From Domibacillus antri (lineage in GTDB: Bacteria > Bacillota > Bacilli > Bacillales > Domibacillaceae): a stretch of 64,000 bases of DNA. Below, piece by piece: positions 17,191-24,600 of the stretch. The stretch spans positions 124,001-188,000 of the forward strand of contig NZ_MSDU01000003.1 of NCBI RefSeq assembly GCF_001936625.1. The letters are read 5' to 3'. Position 1 is the stretch's first letter, and every line of letters begins with the position of its first letter. The notes beneath the pieces were generated by a model that worked only from the letters and a program-made list of their open reading frames with translations, did not search any database and was not told where the DNA came from. The translations under genes were made by a program, and so were the position numbers.

Positions 17191-18243
17191 CTATTTTTGC
17201 CCCGCTTCAACAGCCGGATTCAGCTTCTCCTTCAAAACGGCTTCCATTTCTTTCATCCGCTTTGAAAGGGTTGATGCTGAAATGGAATAGCGGGCGGCTA
17301 TAGCCGCTTTTGATTCATTTCCATCTACAATATTGTACGCCTGCAATAAAGAAAGAAGGGCCGCTGTAAAGACTTCTTTTTTGCGGACAGCCGGATCTTC
17401 TTTGCCGCAGTAATAATTCCAGAGCAGCACAGCCATCTGTACAACTTGTTTATCGACTTTCTCCTGCTCAAATGATTGGACTATATGCCCGGCTGTCTCA
17501 CGATGAGCGTCTTTCAGCCACGTTAATGTCGTTAAATCAATCATATGATGCTGTTCTTCAAATACAGTAAAAAGTGTATCCATTACAGATGGAAACATAT
17601 CCGCAAAAAAGGATTGTGTATCATTAAACGGCGATGCCGCGTATAATTCCTGAACAGCTTTTGTCATTGCCCCGACATGCGCCGCTTCAAAGTGAAAATC
17701 GGTCATAAAAAATGTATATTCAGACTCATGCGGTAATAGAGCCCCCGTTACAAATGCGCCATCCAGTGATACGCTTCTAAGAGCGCGAATGTTATACATA
17801 TCATTTGTCAGCACATCGCGGATGCGATATATGTTTCCTTCACTTTCCTCAATGACACCGGCCATAAAACGGTAATCCGTCCAAGAGGCCACAATTTCCG
17901 CCGTCCGTTTTCGTGAAATAGATGGCGTGCGACGCTTTACAAATTCTGTAAATATCGTTTCGTTTCCTTTGAGCGTCCGTGTCAAAATAGCCCAAATTTC
18001 AAACGTTACAAGAAATACCTGCTCATTTTTACGCAGTGTTTCACATTTTTGAAGCAGCGGCTGGAACTGCTTTTTCAGCATCCCCGAATGATTTTCCATC
18101 GCATAATCAATTAATTCACGCTGCACACTGCTGCATTCTTCTATAAGAACCGGCAGGATGGCTGCTCCTTCTGCTTTCCCGCAGCATTTTTTATATTTTT
18201 TTCCGCTGCCGCACAGGCACGGATCATTTCGTCCAATTGACAT
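17191..18243 (-). CDS. SEC-C zinc-motif protein with C-terminal helix-turn-helix
   Basis: A 350-residue protein. Its first 23 residues, [18 protein letters not shown], form a SEC-C zinc motif (C9, C11, C20, C21) almost the same as the C-terminal motif of SecA encoded next door. The middle (about 30-300) is helical and unrecognised. The last 45 residues, with AAIAARYSISASTLSKRM, look like a helix-turn-helix. Proteins of this layout occur in Bacillaceae without a settled function. GGAACTTGAATG-type upstream context includes GAGGAAC. It is upstream of secA with a 95-base gap that could hold a secA promoter. Confidence 0.65.
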   Translation of the reverse strand: MSIGRNDPCLCGSGKKYKKCCGKAEGAAILPVLIEECSSVQRELIDYAMENHSGMLKKQFQPLLQKCETLRKNEQVFLVTFEIWAILTRTLKGNETIFTEFVKRRTPSISRKRTAEIVASWTDYRFMAGVIEESEGNIYRIRDVLTNDMYNIRALRSVSLDGAFVTGALLPHESEYTFFMTDFHFEAAHVGAMTKAVQELYAASPFNDTQSFFADMFPSVMDTLFTVFEEQHHMIDLTTLTWLKDAHRETAGHIVQSFEQEKVDKQVVQMAVLLWNYYCGKEDPAVRKKEVFTAALLSLLQAYNIVDGNESKAAIAARYSISASTLSKRMKEMEAVLKEKLNPAVEAGQK

Positions 18244-18299
18244 TCAAGTTCCTCCTCGTGCAAAATCACGTTCTCTATCATACCATGAATTGCACGCAC

Positions 18300-18330
18300 A
18301 AAAAAGAAGCCCGCAATCTGCCGGGCTTCT
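18300..18330 (-). terminator. Intrinsic terminator of hpf
   Basis: AGAAGCCCG/CGGGCTTCT stem followed by a T tract on the minus strand. Confidence 0.85.
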
Positions 18331-18340
18331 GATGTTTCTA

Positions 18341-18895
18341 TTAGTTTGTTTCAATTAATCCATATTTGCCATCGCTGCGTTTGTAGACAATGTTCGTTCC
18401 ATCTGTTTCAGCATCTGTGAAAATAAAGAAGCTATGACCAAGCAGGTTCATCTGCAAGACAGCTTCTTCCGCATCCATCGGTTTTAAGTCAAATTGTTTC
18501 GTACGGACAACTTGAAGATCATCTTCCTGCTCTTCTTCCACTGCTATATTGTCAGATTGAACCGCGAAATAATCTTGCGGCTCCCCTTTTTCACGGAACT
18601 TGCGGTTTACTTTCGTTTTATGTTTGCGGATTTGACGCTCCAATTTGTCCGTGATTAAATCAACGGCTGCATATAAATCCTGATTACGTTCCTCAGCGCG
18701 AAGAACGAGGTTTTTCATCGGAATGGTCACTTCCACTTTAGCGTTTTTATCGTTGTACACTTTCAAATTCACATGCACATTCGCATTAGGAGTTTCGGTG
18801 AAATAACGCTCCAGCTTGCTGATTTTCTTTTCTACGTACTCACGGATTGCCGGAGTCACTTCAATATTTTCACCACGAATGTTGTAATTCATCAT
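18341..18895 (-). CDS. hpf: Ribosome hibernation promoting factor, long form
   Basis: A 184-residue long HPF (YvyD). The N-terminal S30AE domain (about 1-100) binds the 30S decoding region; the C-terminal domain (about 127-184, [19 protein letters not shown]) dimerises ribosomes into 100S particles. Four MM/MK start options exist; the ATG at 18895 is chosen because AAGGAGG lies eight bases upstream. A monocistronic unit, with a terminator after it and fliT ahead. Confidence 0.95.
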   Translation of the reverse strand: MMNYNIRGENIEVTPAIREYVEKKISKLERYFTETPNANVHVNLKVYNDKNAKVEVTIPMKNLVLRAEERNQDLYAAVDLITDKLERQIRKHKTKVNRKFREKGEPQDYFAVQSDNIAVEEEQEDDLQVVRTKQFDLKPMDAEEAVLQMNLLGHSFFIFTDAETDGTNIVYKRSDGKYGLIETN

Positions 18896-18950
18896 GCGGA
18901 ACTCCTCCTTCAACTAATTGCTGTCTTGCTATATTCTTAATATTCTTTAT

Positions 18951-18975
18951 ATACCCTCCATAATCCTTCTTAATC
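18951..18975 (-). promoter_or_regulatory. Possible stress-type promoter of hpf
   Basis: GGGTAT (18951-18956 reversed) matches the sigma-B -10 element, with only a weak GATT-type -35 about 14 bases ahead. B. subtilis yvyD uses sigma-B and sigma-H, which is why this site was considered; the sequence match itself is weak. Confidence 0.25.
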
Positions 18976-19017
18976 TCCAAAAAAATTTGTCGAATTTTCA
19001 AATAATTTTTCCTATTG

Positions 19018-19047
19018 AAAAATCCGGGTAGTCCACACCCCGGATTT
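19018..19047 (-). terminator. Intrinsic terminator of the flaG-fliDST operon
   Basis: AAATCCGGGGT/ACCCGGATTT stem with a T run on the minus strand, overlapping the fliT stop. Confidence 0.85.
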
Positions 19048-19390
19048 AGTTGCGCTTATCGTAAAAAACTCCGTCCGTTTGCAGCGCCTCATATGGATTG
19101 GTATATTTATTCAATGAATGCTTTTTTACACTGACCTCTTTTAAATCTTCTTTCACCGCATTGCTCAATTGATGAAGACGCGCTTCAATCTCCTGATTCA
19201 TCAAATTAATTTCACGGCCAAGCTTTTGCTCTTCCGCTGTAAAGGGCGGTTTCAGTTCAGGAAGCAGCTTTCCCCGCTGATCGAGCAGCTGTTGTGCCTC
19301 TTCAATTTGACTGTCGCGGTCCTGTTCAACCACTTCTAACAGATCAAGCAGCCGCTTCGTCATTTTGTAACAATCGCGGACAGGCGACAT
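19046..19390 (-). CDS. fliT: Flagellar chaperone FliT
   Basis: A 114-residue small helical protein with the length and place of B. subtilis FliT, last gene of the flaG-fliD-fliS-fliT operon. FliT chaperones the filament cap FliD. The start codon overlaps the fliS stop (TAATG), a sign of translational coupling. Identification rests mostly on position and size, because FliT proteins are poorly conserved. Confidence 0.8.
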   Translation of the reverse strand: MSPVRDCYKMTKRLLDLLEVVEQDRDSQIEEAQQLLDQRGKLLPELKPPFTAEEQKLGREINLMNQEIEARLHQLSNAVKEDLKEVSVKKHSLNKYTNPYEALQTDGVFYDKRN

Positions 19391-19788
19391 TATACGCGTC
19401 CGCCGGCACCAATTTGCTGCATGCGGCGGTTCTCCTGGATAACCTGCTTCCATGTATCCCGGAATTCTGTCACAAATTCTTCTACTTCTTTTAGAATCGC
19501 CGGATCATTTTTAACGTTTGCTTCAACAAGGCGTTCGTGAAGATATTCATAAAGTAACAGCATATTTTTTGCCACATCCGTGTCCGTTTTCAATGTCACG
19601 CTTAATTCACGAACAATCGCCTGCGCCTTTTGAATGTTAAGATTTTTTTGCTCAATATTATTGTCTGCCATTGCACGTTCTGCATATCGGATAAATTTAA
19701 TGCACCCGTTATAAAGCATCAGTGTCAGTTCGCCTGGTGAAGCGGTATTGACCGAGTTGTTTGCATACGCCTGCTGTGGGTTATTCAT
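19390..19788 (-). CDS. fliS: Flagellin export chaperone FliS
   Basis: A 132-residue FliS. The opening NNPQQAYANNSVNTASPGELTLMLYNGCIKFI is the family signature. FliS binds the disordered C-terminus of flagellin in the cytoplasm, prevents polymerisation and delivers it to FlhA; in Bacillus it also competes with FliW for flagellin. Located 21 bases after fliD. A second, divergent FliS is encoded at 49960-50400 beside another flagellin. Confidence 0.95.
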   Translation of the reverse strand: MNNPQQAYANNSVNTASPGELTLMLYNGCIKFIRYAERAMADNNIEQKNLNIQKAQAIVRELSVTLKTDTDVAKNMLLLYEYLHERLVEANVKNDPAILKEVEEFVTEFRDTWKQVIQENRRMQQIGAGGRV

Positions 19789-19809
19789 TTCTAAAGAATG
19801 ACACTCCTT

Positions 19810-21615
19810 TTATCGAGAATAGACATTGCTGAACTGTTGTGACAAATACATCGACTGTGAATTGGCATTTTGAATCGCTTTTTCCATCGCAGTGAATTGT
19901 TTCCAATACCGATCTTCAACCTGAATGAGACGATCTTCAAAACGGTTAATACTGCTGTCGATATTCGTCAGCTGACGTCCCAGAAAAAACTGCTGATTGG
20001 TCGAAAACGAATTCCCGCCACGCTCGTTCAGCTTGTCCATGGTTGTATTGATAGAATCATACAAACGACGGGCAATTCCTTGTGCACTTATAGGCGAATC
20101 ATCACTGCCGCCGCGAAACAATGCTTCAACAGCCTCAGGATTATTATTAATCGCTGCTTTTAATTTCACTTCATTAATTTCCAACTTCCCGCCTTCCATG
20201 TAATTGGAAGTTGTTGTAATACCGATTGCCGCGAGCTGATTATAAAGTGCATTCGTTTCACTATTGGATACAGGCTGAGAGAAATTTGAGCGCATGCTTG
20301 AAAGCACCCCAGTCAAAATTGAATCCCGGCGAAGCAACCCGCTTTTCGCTTTTTCTTCCCACTGCTCCTGCTGTTTATCGCTCAACTGCTCACGCTGCTC
20401 ATCCGTCAGCGGTGTATAGGAACGATACTTCTCCTCCGACATTTTTGAACTGATCTTATCAATAAGCGTATTGTATTTTTCAATAAAGCTTTTAATATTA
20501 TCAAATACGGCATTGCTATCATTATTTATCGAGAGATTGACCGCTGCCCCTGTTGTAAATGCCTGTTTTAATGTGATAGATACTCCGTTCATATCAAAAA
20601 TATTTGTTTTACGCGTTGTCGCAAGTCCATTTATTATAAATGAAGCATCTGAACCATTTGTAATTGTTGCTGTAGAAGCATCTAATTTCAACCCCTTGCT
20701 AGCCAAACCGCCTGATACTGAAATGTTTCCTCCGGTGCCAGTGTTATGGTCCCCGGTTTCTTTTTGTGTTAATGACATTTTCTGTTCTACTTCATCATAG
20801 AACATTGACAAGCCGGCATTAGAGTTGTTTACTTTGCTGACAAGCTGATTTAATGTTTCCGTTGATTGAACAAGAAATTTTTCTGTCACCGTACCTTTCG
20901 AGGTATGCGTTGTAAATGAAAAATCCGCATATTTATCAGTCGAATCCAAAATGTAATCCACTTGTACAGTTGCACCTGAAGCGACATTTTCTTGGAATGT
21001 CAAATTCCCGTCGGCATCAATTTTCACTTGCTTTGTATCTGGATCCGTGTCCCAGTCATCCGTACTTTTAATCACGCCATACGAAACACCATTTACTTTC
21101 ACTGTCATTTTTGCCGCATCAGCTTCTTTAACGGTTCCCGCTTTCACCCCTAAACTTAAGGTAGTATCACCTTCACCAGCCAATGATGTATTTCTCACGG
21201 TTCCTGTTGACCACGTGAAATCCGCGGGCGTGGCACCAAATTGACTTTCAAGCGATTTTGCAGCATCAATTCCAATCTTGTTTGTCACCCAATTTTCCGC
21301 TTCAGCCAATTTATCCACTTTTGAAATGGAATAGGAAGCTAACGAAGCTGAGGTAGATGCGGTTGCTGTTACTTTTGCTTCGTCTGACGATGTCACAGAG
21401 CGCACTCGGTACTTTGTTGTCAATTTCATCTGTGTCAGCTCGGTCCGAAAATCAAGCAGACGCGTGTTCATGGCTCGGTAATCATCACGCTGCCATTCAA
21501 GTACCTGTTTCTTTTGTTTCAATTTATCAAGCGGCATACGCTCCGCCCTCATTAAATCTTTAACGATGGAATCAATATCCATCCCGCTGGCAAGACCGCC
21601 AATACGTGTCACCAT
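19810..21615 (-). CDS. fliD: Flagellar filament cap protein FliD (HAP2)
   Basis: A 601-residue cap protein. N-terminal domain (about 1-100) has the conserved RIGGLASGMDIDSIVKDLM opening; the C-terminal domain (about 360-600) contains long helices that form the cap legs. The middle is a variable beta-rich region. FliD pentamers sit at the filament tip and fold exported flagellin. AAGGAGG lies 10 bases before the ATG. Longer than B. subtilis FliD (about 498 residues), the excess lying in the variable middle. Confidence 0.93.
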   Translation of the reverse strand: MVTRIGGLASGMDIDSIVKDLMRAERMPLDKLKQKKQVLEWQRDDYRAMNTRLLDFRTELTQMKLTTKYRVRSVTSSDEAKVTATASTSASLASYSISKVDKLAEAENWVTNKIGIDAAKSLESQFGATPADFTWSTGTVRNTSLAGEGDTTLSLGVKAGTVKEADAAKMTVKVNGVSYGVIKSTDDWDTDPDTKQVKIDADGNLTFQENVASGATVQVDYILDSTDKYADFSFTTHTSKGTVTEKFLVQSTETLNQLVSKVNNSNAGLSMFYDEVEQKMSLTQKETGDHNTGTGGNISVSGGLASKGLKLDASTATITNGSDASFIINGLATTRKTNIFDMNGVSITLKQAFTTGAAVNLSINNDSNAVFDNIKSFIEKYNTLIDKISSKMSEEKYRSYTPLTDEQREQLSDKQQEQWEEKAKSGLLRRDSILTGVLSSMRSNFSQPVSNSETNALYNQLAAIGITTTSNYMEGGKLEINEVKLKAAINNNPEAVEALFRGGSDDSPISAQGIARRLYDSINTTMDKLNERGGNSFSTNQQFFLGRQLTNIDSSINRFEDRLIQVEDRYWKQFTAMEKAIQNANSQSMYLSQQFSNVYSR

Positions 21616-21629
21616 TGCCCCGTACCTCC

Positions 21630-21983
21630 TTATGCTTTCTTATCAAAAAACAAGCCGATAAACTCATTCATCGCCGCATATATGTCCAATAGTTTTTTTG
21701 ACGGGATTTCCCGCAGCACTTCTTTTGATGTATCATCGACAACCAATACATAATATTCTTTTAACTCATCATGGTATTCAAACTGAACGTGCGTCCGCGT
21801 CGGCAGCAAAAACGCGTTGATCTGTTCTGTAAACTTTGCCATAGCTTCTTCCTTTAAAGGAGTCATCTGCTCCTGTTGTTCCACAGCTTGTTCCTGCTTT
21901 GGCACATCACTTTTTATTACTTTTTTCATCTGGCCTGCTTTTAAAACCGCTGGCGACACACTTTCCCCAACCCGTTCAATCAT
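21630..21983 (-). CDS. flaG: FlaG family flagellar protein (YvyC)
   Basis: A 117-residue protein with a disordered Gln/Glu-rich N-terminus and a folded FlaG domain (about 50-110, TRTHVQFEYHDELKEYYVLVVD). FlaG proteins influence filament length. First gene of the sigma-D-driven cap operon. Start ATG 21983 has AAGGAGG seven bases upstream; a longer frame exists but has no ribosome site. Confidence 0.88.
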   Translation of the reverse strand: MIERVGESVSPAVLKAGQMKKVIKSDVPKQEQAVEQQEQMTPLKEEAMAKFTEQINAFLLPTRTHVQFEYHDELKEYYVLVVDDTSKEVLREIPSKKLLDIYAAMNEFIGLFFDKKA

Positions 21984-22022
21984 CGTTTTTCCTCCTTCTG
22001 CGAGCACATTATTCTATTTTTT

Positions 22023-22049
22023 ATATCGGCAGGATGATGCCGTTCTTTA
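22023..22049 (-). promoter_or_regulatory. sigma-D promoter of flaG-fliD-fliS-fliT
   Basis: Minus strand TAAA (22046-22049), 15 bases, then GCCGATAT (22023-22030): a full match to the sigma-D consensus, 39 bases upstream of the flaG start. Confidence 0.92.
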
Positions 22050-22072
22050 TAAAAAAAGGCGAAATAAAACGC

Positions 22073-22112
22073 AAACCGCCCCTTCTCACGAGTCCGTGAA
22101 AAGAGGCGGTTT
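22073..22112. terminator. Hairpin terminator between the dioxygenase gene and flaG
   Basis: AAACCGCC/GGCGGTTT outer stem plus inner TCACG/CGTGA pairing. T-rich sequence follows on both strands, so it can end transcription from the dioxygenase gene and insulate the flagellar promoter. Confidence 0.7.
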
Positions 22113-22157
22113 ATTATTTTTTAACTTTTTGTGCTGCTTTCATTCTTTCTGTCCAAC

Positions 22158-23129
22158 TTAAAAATTCGTTGGCAGCGGCTTCAAACGCGCTTCAATTTGT
22201 TCACGCTTCGGCTCTAAAAACGGCGGCAAAGCAAGGGATTCGCCGAGATGTTCCAATTCTTCATCCGTGTCAAAGCCAGGTCCATCTGTTGCTACTTCAA
22301 ATAAAATGCCATTCGCTTCGCGGAAATACAGGGATTTGAAGTAAAAACGATCGACGAAGCCGGAGCTGCCGATGCGCGCTTCACGAAGGCGGGCAATCCA
22401 TTTGCGGAGCTCTTCTTCATCCTCCACACGGAACGCCACGTGATGCACACCGCCGCGGCCTGGACGTTCAGGCGCTAAATCATTCCGTTCCTCCACATGC
22501 ACCTCTGCACCTGTACCGCCTTCACCCGTTTCAAAGACGATGACATCCGGCTGTCCGGCCACCGGTGATGGATAACGATTTACTTCACGGAAGCCCATGA
22601 GCTGGGTTAAAATAACGGCTGTCGGATTCGCGGACGGCACCGTCAAATGAACCGGACCAAGACCGGCAATCCCCACTTCAGCCGGCACGGGACTCTTCTC
22701 CCATGGTGTCCCGCCTTTTACACCGTTGTCATTTTCATCGGAAACAAGGAAAAACCGCTGTCCTTCAAAATCCTGAAACGGCAGTACATGACGGCCGCCT
22801 TGATCGACTACATTCTGATACTCAACGCCAAACTCATCGAACCGCTTTTTCCAATAATTAAATGCCGCATCTTTAGGTATGCGCAATGACAAACCGGAAA
22901 TACTGTTATTTCCGTTACGGTTCGGTGCTGCCATCGGGATTTCAAAAAACGTCAATTCCGTCCCCGGATTCCCTTTTTCATCCCCGTAAAACAAATGATA
23001 AACGGATGTGTCATCCTGATTGACGGTCTTTTTTATCAATCTCATTCCTAACACTTCTGTATAAAATTTCACATTTTTCGCCGCATTTGCTGTAATCGCC
23101 GACACGTGATGAATACCTTTAAATTCCAT
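22158..23129 (-). CDS. Ring-cleaving dioxygenase, VOC superfamily (MhqO/MhqA-like)
   Basis: A 323-residue two-domain vicinal-oxygen-chelate enzyme. The first domain begins GIHHVSAITANAAKNVKFY and the second has GPVHLTV and GRGGVHHVAFRV; the metal-ligand histidines and a C-terminal Glu (GILFEVATD) are present. B. subtilis MhqA/MhqO/MhqE are close in layout and protect against quinones and catechols. The gene lies 12 bases after a MarR-type gene, as in the mhq regulons. ATG 23129 follows GAGGGG; a GTG three codons earlier is less well placed. Confidence 0.88.
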   Translation of the reverse strand: MEFKGIHHVSAITANAAKNVKFYTEVLGMRLIKKTVNQDDTSVYHLFYGDEKGNPGTELTFFEIPMAAPNRNGNNSISGLSLRIPKDAAFNYWKKRFDEFGVEYQNVVDQGGRHVLPFQDFEGQRFFLVSDENDNGVKGGTPWEKSPVPAEVGIAGLGPVHLTVPSANPTAVILTQLMGFREVNRYPSPVAGQPDVIVFETGEGGTGAEVHVEERNDLAPERPGRGGVHHVAFRVEDEEELRKWIARLREARIGSSGFVDRFYFKSLYFREANGILFEVATDGPGFDTDEELEHLGESLALPPFLEPKREQIEARLKPLPTNF

Positions 23130-23141
23130 TAAAAACACCCC

Positions 23142-23579
23142 TCAAGATTGTATTTTTTTCAATAAATTTAATAGCTGTTTCTTCTCTTCCATGGTTAGCT
23201 TTCCGAACTGATCCGCTTGAAACTGCTCCTGCACCGGCAATATTTCATCGAGAAGCGCACGTCCCTCATCCGTCAGTGTAATATATTTCGTCTTCCACTC
23301 ACGCTCACGCTGTATCCAGCCGAGCTGCTCCAGTTTGCCCAGCAGCTGTGTCATATTCCCTTTTGTCACAAGCAGTTTATCCGCCAGCTCCTGCTGGCTG
23401 AGCCGTTCAGTTGAACCGACCTGTGCAAGCACATCAAACTGCGCCACGGTGATATTCCATAGTTTCAAATGCTGGTTCGACTTCCGGATGCTTTGATTAT
23501 AAAACCGGGAAAGGCGGAACCATGCCAAAATACTGAGCATCCGCTCCCGTTTTTTCTTAAATGATTCCTCCGCATACAT
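23142..23579 (-). CDS. MarR family repressor (MhqR-like)
   Basis: A 145-residue winged-helix regulator. The recognition helix region is LSQQELADKLLVTKGNMTQLLGKLEQLGW and the wing is REREWKTKYITLT. It is cotranscribed with the ring-cleaving dioxygenase, and a 7+7 bp palindrome overlaps the promoter in front of it, so negative autoregulation in response to quinone-like electrophiles is inferred from the MhqR precedent. The ATG has AGGAAG eight bases ahead; a GTG three codons earlier is too close. Confidence 0.85.
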   Translation of the reverse strand: MYAEESFKKKRERMLSILAWFRLSRFYNQSIRKSNQHLKLWNITVAQFDVLAQVGSTERLSQQELADKLLVTKGNMTQLLGKLEQLGWIQREREWKTKYITLTDEGRALLDEILPVQEQFQADQFGKLTMEEKKQLLNLLKKIQS

Positions 23580-23604
23580 CCGGCTCACTTCCTTTCGACA
23601 CTTT

Positions 23605-23622
23605 CAGTTTAATACTAAACTG
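23605..23622. promoter_or_regulatory. MarR-type operator and promoter
   Basis: CAGTTTA-ATAC-TAAACTG, perfect 7-bp arms with a 4-base centre, 26 bases upstream of the marR start. On the minus strand a -35 TTGTTG and -10 TATTAA with 17-base spacing place this palindrome across the spacer and -10 element. Confidence 0.7.
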
Positions 23623-23639
23623 ATAAAACCACAACAAAA

Positions 23640-23662
23640 AAGACACAGCGTTTCACTGTGCC
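23640..23662 (-). terminator. Intrinsic terminator of recQ-nuclease operon
   Basis: GGCACAG/CTGTGTC stem followed by six Ts on the minus strand; overlaps the nuclease stop codon. Confidence 0.8.
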
Positions 23663-24588
23663 AGACATATTTCTTTATGATTGCATGTTTCACATCGCTG
23701 CCTGTATTCTGTACGAGGAAATTCGTCCATCTCAACCGGCTCGTTTGAAATCATATCAAGCTGATAGCGGAGCATTATATGGATACTTTGTTTCATTTTC
23801 TCAAGCATCAGTCCAATGTCTTCTTCCATCAATTGATAGGTTCGGTTCACACCGGAAAGCACGTACTCATTGCGGATTTCAATCTCTTCCACCCGCGCTT
23901 TGTATTTCTGCATGATGTAATACGCATACAAGGCAAGCTGACTCCGGTCGTTCTCCGCCTCCTTTCCTGTCTTCCAGTCCACAATAACCCATTTGCCCGC
24001 ATCGAGATCCCGGTACAATAAATCCATCACGACGAAAATTTTTACGCCGTCCACTGTCATAAACCGGAATTCCTCTGCCTGCTGGAACTGCATCGAAAGC
24101 GGACGTGTGGTGATATCCTGAAATGAGCGGCTATTAAGCAAATTCGCAAAGACAACATGAAGACGGCCGCGATAATCCTCTGCCTCCAGCCGGTTCAATT
24201 CCCCTTTATAGTACATGTCATACAGCATTTTATAGCGGGCGGGCTTTTGCATCCAAAGTTGTTTCCGGTCTCTTGAATCAAGATAGGCTCTATTCAGCAT
24301 CGAACGCCCCTCTTCAATCAGTTCCGCTTCCGTCATGACATAACCATGCTTCAAAAACAACCGTACCGCTTTTTCCGCCAGTTCATGCACAATCTGCCCG
24401 AACGCCAGCGGTACATTCGTCAGCTTCTTCAGCCTATAAGCATGTTTTGCCGTCTCATCAGCTTCATACAGCCAGCCATTATGACTTGCATAATATTCAT
24501 AACCATATTTTCGCGCACACGTTAAAAGCGTTTTATGCCGCGAAAACGACCATGAAAATTCCGGGAATTCCCGCACTTCAAACGGCAT
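23653..24588 (-). CDS. PD-(D/E)XK nuclease with probable Fe-S cluster
   Basis: A 311-residue nuclease of the RecB/Cas4/AddB type. Core residues are H68 (GQIVHEL), D189 (VVMDLLY), D204 and K206 in VIVDWKTGK, and Q217 in the following helix. Four cysteines, C24 and C299-x2-C302-x5-C308, have the spacing of the Cas4/AddB 4Fe-4S cluster that clamps the ends of the fold. It probably acts on single-stranded or branched DNA. It follows recQ by 12 bases, so the two form a helicase-nuclease unit. No cas genes or CRISPR repeats are near. The physiological role is unknown. Confidence 0.8.
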   Translation of the reverse strand: MPFEVREFPEFSWSFSRHKTLLTCARKYGYEYYASHNGWLYEADETAKHAYRLKKLTNVPLAFGQIVHELAEKAVRLFLKHGYVMTEAELIEEGRSMLNRAYLDSRDRKQLWMQKPARYKMLYDMYYKGELNRLEAEDYRGRLHVVFANLLNSRSFQDITTRPLSMQFQQAEEFRFMTVDGVKIFVVMDLLYRDLDAGKWVIVDWKTGKEAENDRSQLALYAYYIMQKYKARVEEIEIRNEYVLSGVNRTYQLMEEDIGLMLEKMKQSIHIMLRYQLDMISNEPVEMDEFPRTEYRQRCETCNHKEICLAQ

Positions 24589-24600
24589 ACATCGTCCTCC

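Noticed and set aside
18988-18994. Spo0A box upstream of hpf
   Set aside because: TGTCGAA occurs here, but it is not positioned against a recognisable promoter and a 7-base match is expected by chance.
23653-24588. Cas4 of a CRISPR-Cas system
   Set aside because: The Fe-S nuclease pattern fits Cas4, but there are no other cas genes and no regularly spaced direct repeats in the window, and the gene is coupled to recQ.
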